41,103 nt of DNA from Treponema sp. (GTDB taxonomy: Bacteria > Spirochaetota > Spirochaetia > Treponematales > Treponemataceae). Under the pieces are notes generated by a model. It saw nothing but the letters and a program-made list of their open reading frames with translations. It searched no databases and was not told the DNA's origin. Below, one piece after another: positions 40,441 to 41,103 of the stretch. Where the stretch lies: the NCBI GenBank assembly GCA_017525605.1, contig JAFXSM010000023.1, forward strand, positions 1 through 41,103, written 5' to 3'. The first letter of the stretch is position 1; each line of letters starts with the position of its first letter. The position numbers and the translations under genes were made by a program.

Positions 40441-41103
40441 CTATGCTCTCGTTAAGAATTTTGTTACAGCAAAAGTTGCGACTGCTTTCAAACCATTTAT
40501 AGTTAAGGATTGAAGAGAATCGGATTCTTTTAATGCTCCGACAACTTCTGTAAGTGCTTCTTTAATATCTTGTTTGCTTTTTTCATCTTTAAGTGAATCA
40601 ATTGTGTTAGAAAGCAATGTTATCATTCCGTTTGAATCGTTAGACAAATCTAATTCAACAGCAAGCATTTTAAGAAATGCACTATGACTAATGGTAACTA
40701 TTTCCTTGTTCATTTTGTAATCGAAAGTTGTATGAGTTATACGCTTAAGTTTTGTTTCGAGAACAGAACGCAGAGATGTGTCTTCTATAACCATTGTGTA
40801 TGTGTCACCTGTGTCATCAAGTGAGGGAAGATTTCCTGTGCTGATTTTTTTGATAAATTCAATGAATATAGCATCGTATTCATCTTCGTCCATAAATTGC
40901 ACAGAAATGTTTTTCTTTGCAGACTTTATGCGTGCTGCCTTTGTTTTTAGAAGCCGTTCATTATCTGCATTGTCATTTTCAGAAAGAAAATGTTTGTTGT
41001 CATACTTATTCAGAAGATACAGTACAAAATCATAAAAATCATTCTTGGAGCGGTTAGAAAATCCTGTTGTCGTCATTTCCTTCCACAAATCATCTACCAA
41101 TGC
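40441..41103 (-). CDS. Unrecognised AT-rich protein, 5' end at window edge
   Basis: At least 219 residues, ending LKAVATFAVTKFLTRA. The frame remains open to the window edge: a TTG at 41100 and an internal ATG (MTTTGFSNRSKNDF) are possible starts, but a longer protein is equally possible. Charged helical segments (NERLLKTKAARIKSAKKN, IDSLKDEKSKQDIKEALTEVVG) predominate and no signal peptide or TM helix is seen. It lies 20 bases before the SPFH gene on the same strand and is probably its operon partner. Base composition is more AT-rich than the average of the window. Confidence 0.65.
   Translation of the reverse strand, partial: ALVDDLWKEMTTTGFSNRSKNDFYDFVLYLLNKYDNKHFLSENDNADNERLLKTKAARIKSAKKNISVQFMDEDEYDAIFIEFIKKISTGNLPSLDDTGDTYTMVIEDTSLRSVLETKLKRITHTTFDYKMNKEIVTISHSAFLKMLAVELDLSNDSNGMITLLSNTIDSLKDEKSKQDIKEALTEVVGALKESDSLQSLTINGLKAVATFAVTKFLTRA

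Noticed and set aside
1..41103. CRISPR array, prophage or insertion sequence
   Set aside because: No regularly spaced direct repeats, transposase, integrase or phage structural genes were found.

Overview
The window most likely comes from a spirochaete, probably a gut, rumen or oral Treponema. Supporting signs are an RND adaptor lacking the coiled-coil hairpin (as in Borrelia BesA), many lipoproteins with spirochaete-style lipoboxes, a DUF3502 sugar-binding lipoprotein next to a chemoreceptor, a monomeric [FeFe] hydrogenase typical of fermentative anaerobes, and moderate GC with frequent GGAG-type ribosome binding sites. No database search was possible, so the genus is an inference.

Layout. 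1-7053 (+): RND efflux adaptor and pump, a beta-barrel outer-membrane protein, then an OmpR-type response regulator and histidine kinase. 7190-8055 (+): RidA and a YbaK-type tRNA editing protein behind a good sigma-70 promoter. 8280-11044 (-): an RSH-like HD hydrolase, an AT-rich AAA/DUF4143 ATPase, a possible 47-residue Cys-rich protein and a small lipoprotein. 11216-12621 (+): pdxS-pdxT for PLP synthesis. 12622-13036: a relic of biotin synthase and tRNA-Val. 13192-17942 (+): an SDR dehydrogenase, a sugar-binding lipoprotein and a chemoreceptor. 18001-21332 (+): a DnaJ-domain protein, methionine aminopeptidase and an HtrA protease. 21487-25505 (+): tRNA-Lys, the [FeFe] hydrogenase and a compact NitT/TauT-like ABC transporter. 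25646-33818 (-): a six-gene operon with a SUMF1-domain exported protein, a lipoprotein and a complete peptide-type ABC transporter, split by an internal terminator. 34245-35148 (-): queF-cdd. 35263-38267 (+): a YihY/cyclic-nucleotide-domain fusion and pyrG. 38586-41103 (-): an SPFH/GYF protein between a small membrane protein and an unrecognised protein cut by the window edge.

The most unusual structure is a family of three palindromic elements of about 162-165 bp (4098-4261, 13984-14145, 34059-34223). Each begins 3-21 nt after a stop codon and lies in the same orientation relative to the gene it follows. They share terminal blocks, two internal blocks and a GTTTT-flanked apex. Between these lie two arms that differ in sequence from copy to copy but remain complementary to their partner within each copy. 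This covariation suggests a transcribed, structured, possibly mobile 3'-UTR element. Other notable points are a duplicated pyrG 3' end separated by a GC-rich hairpin insert, a terminator-like hairpin in the pyrG leader, a recurring CCTGTTC/GAACAGG dyad family, and an orphan binding-protein/chemoreceptor pair.
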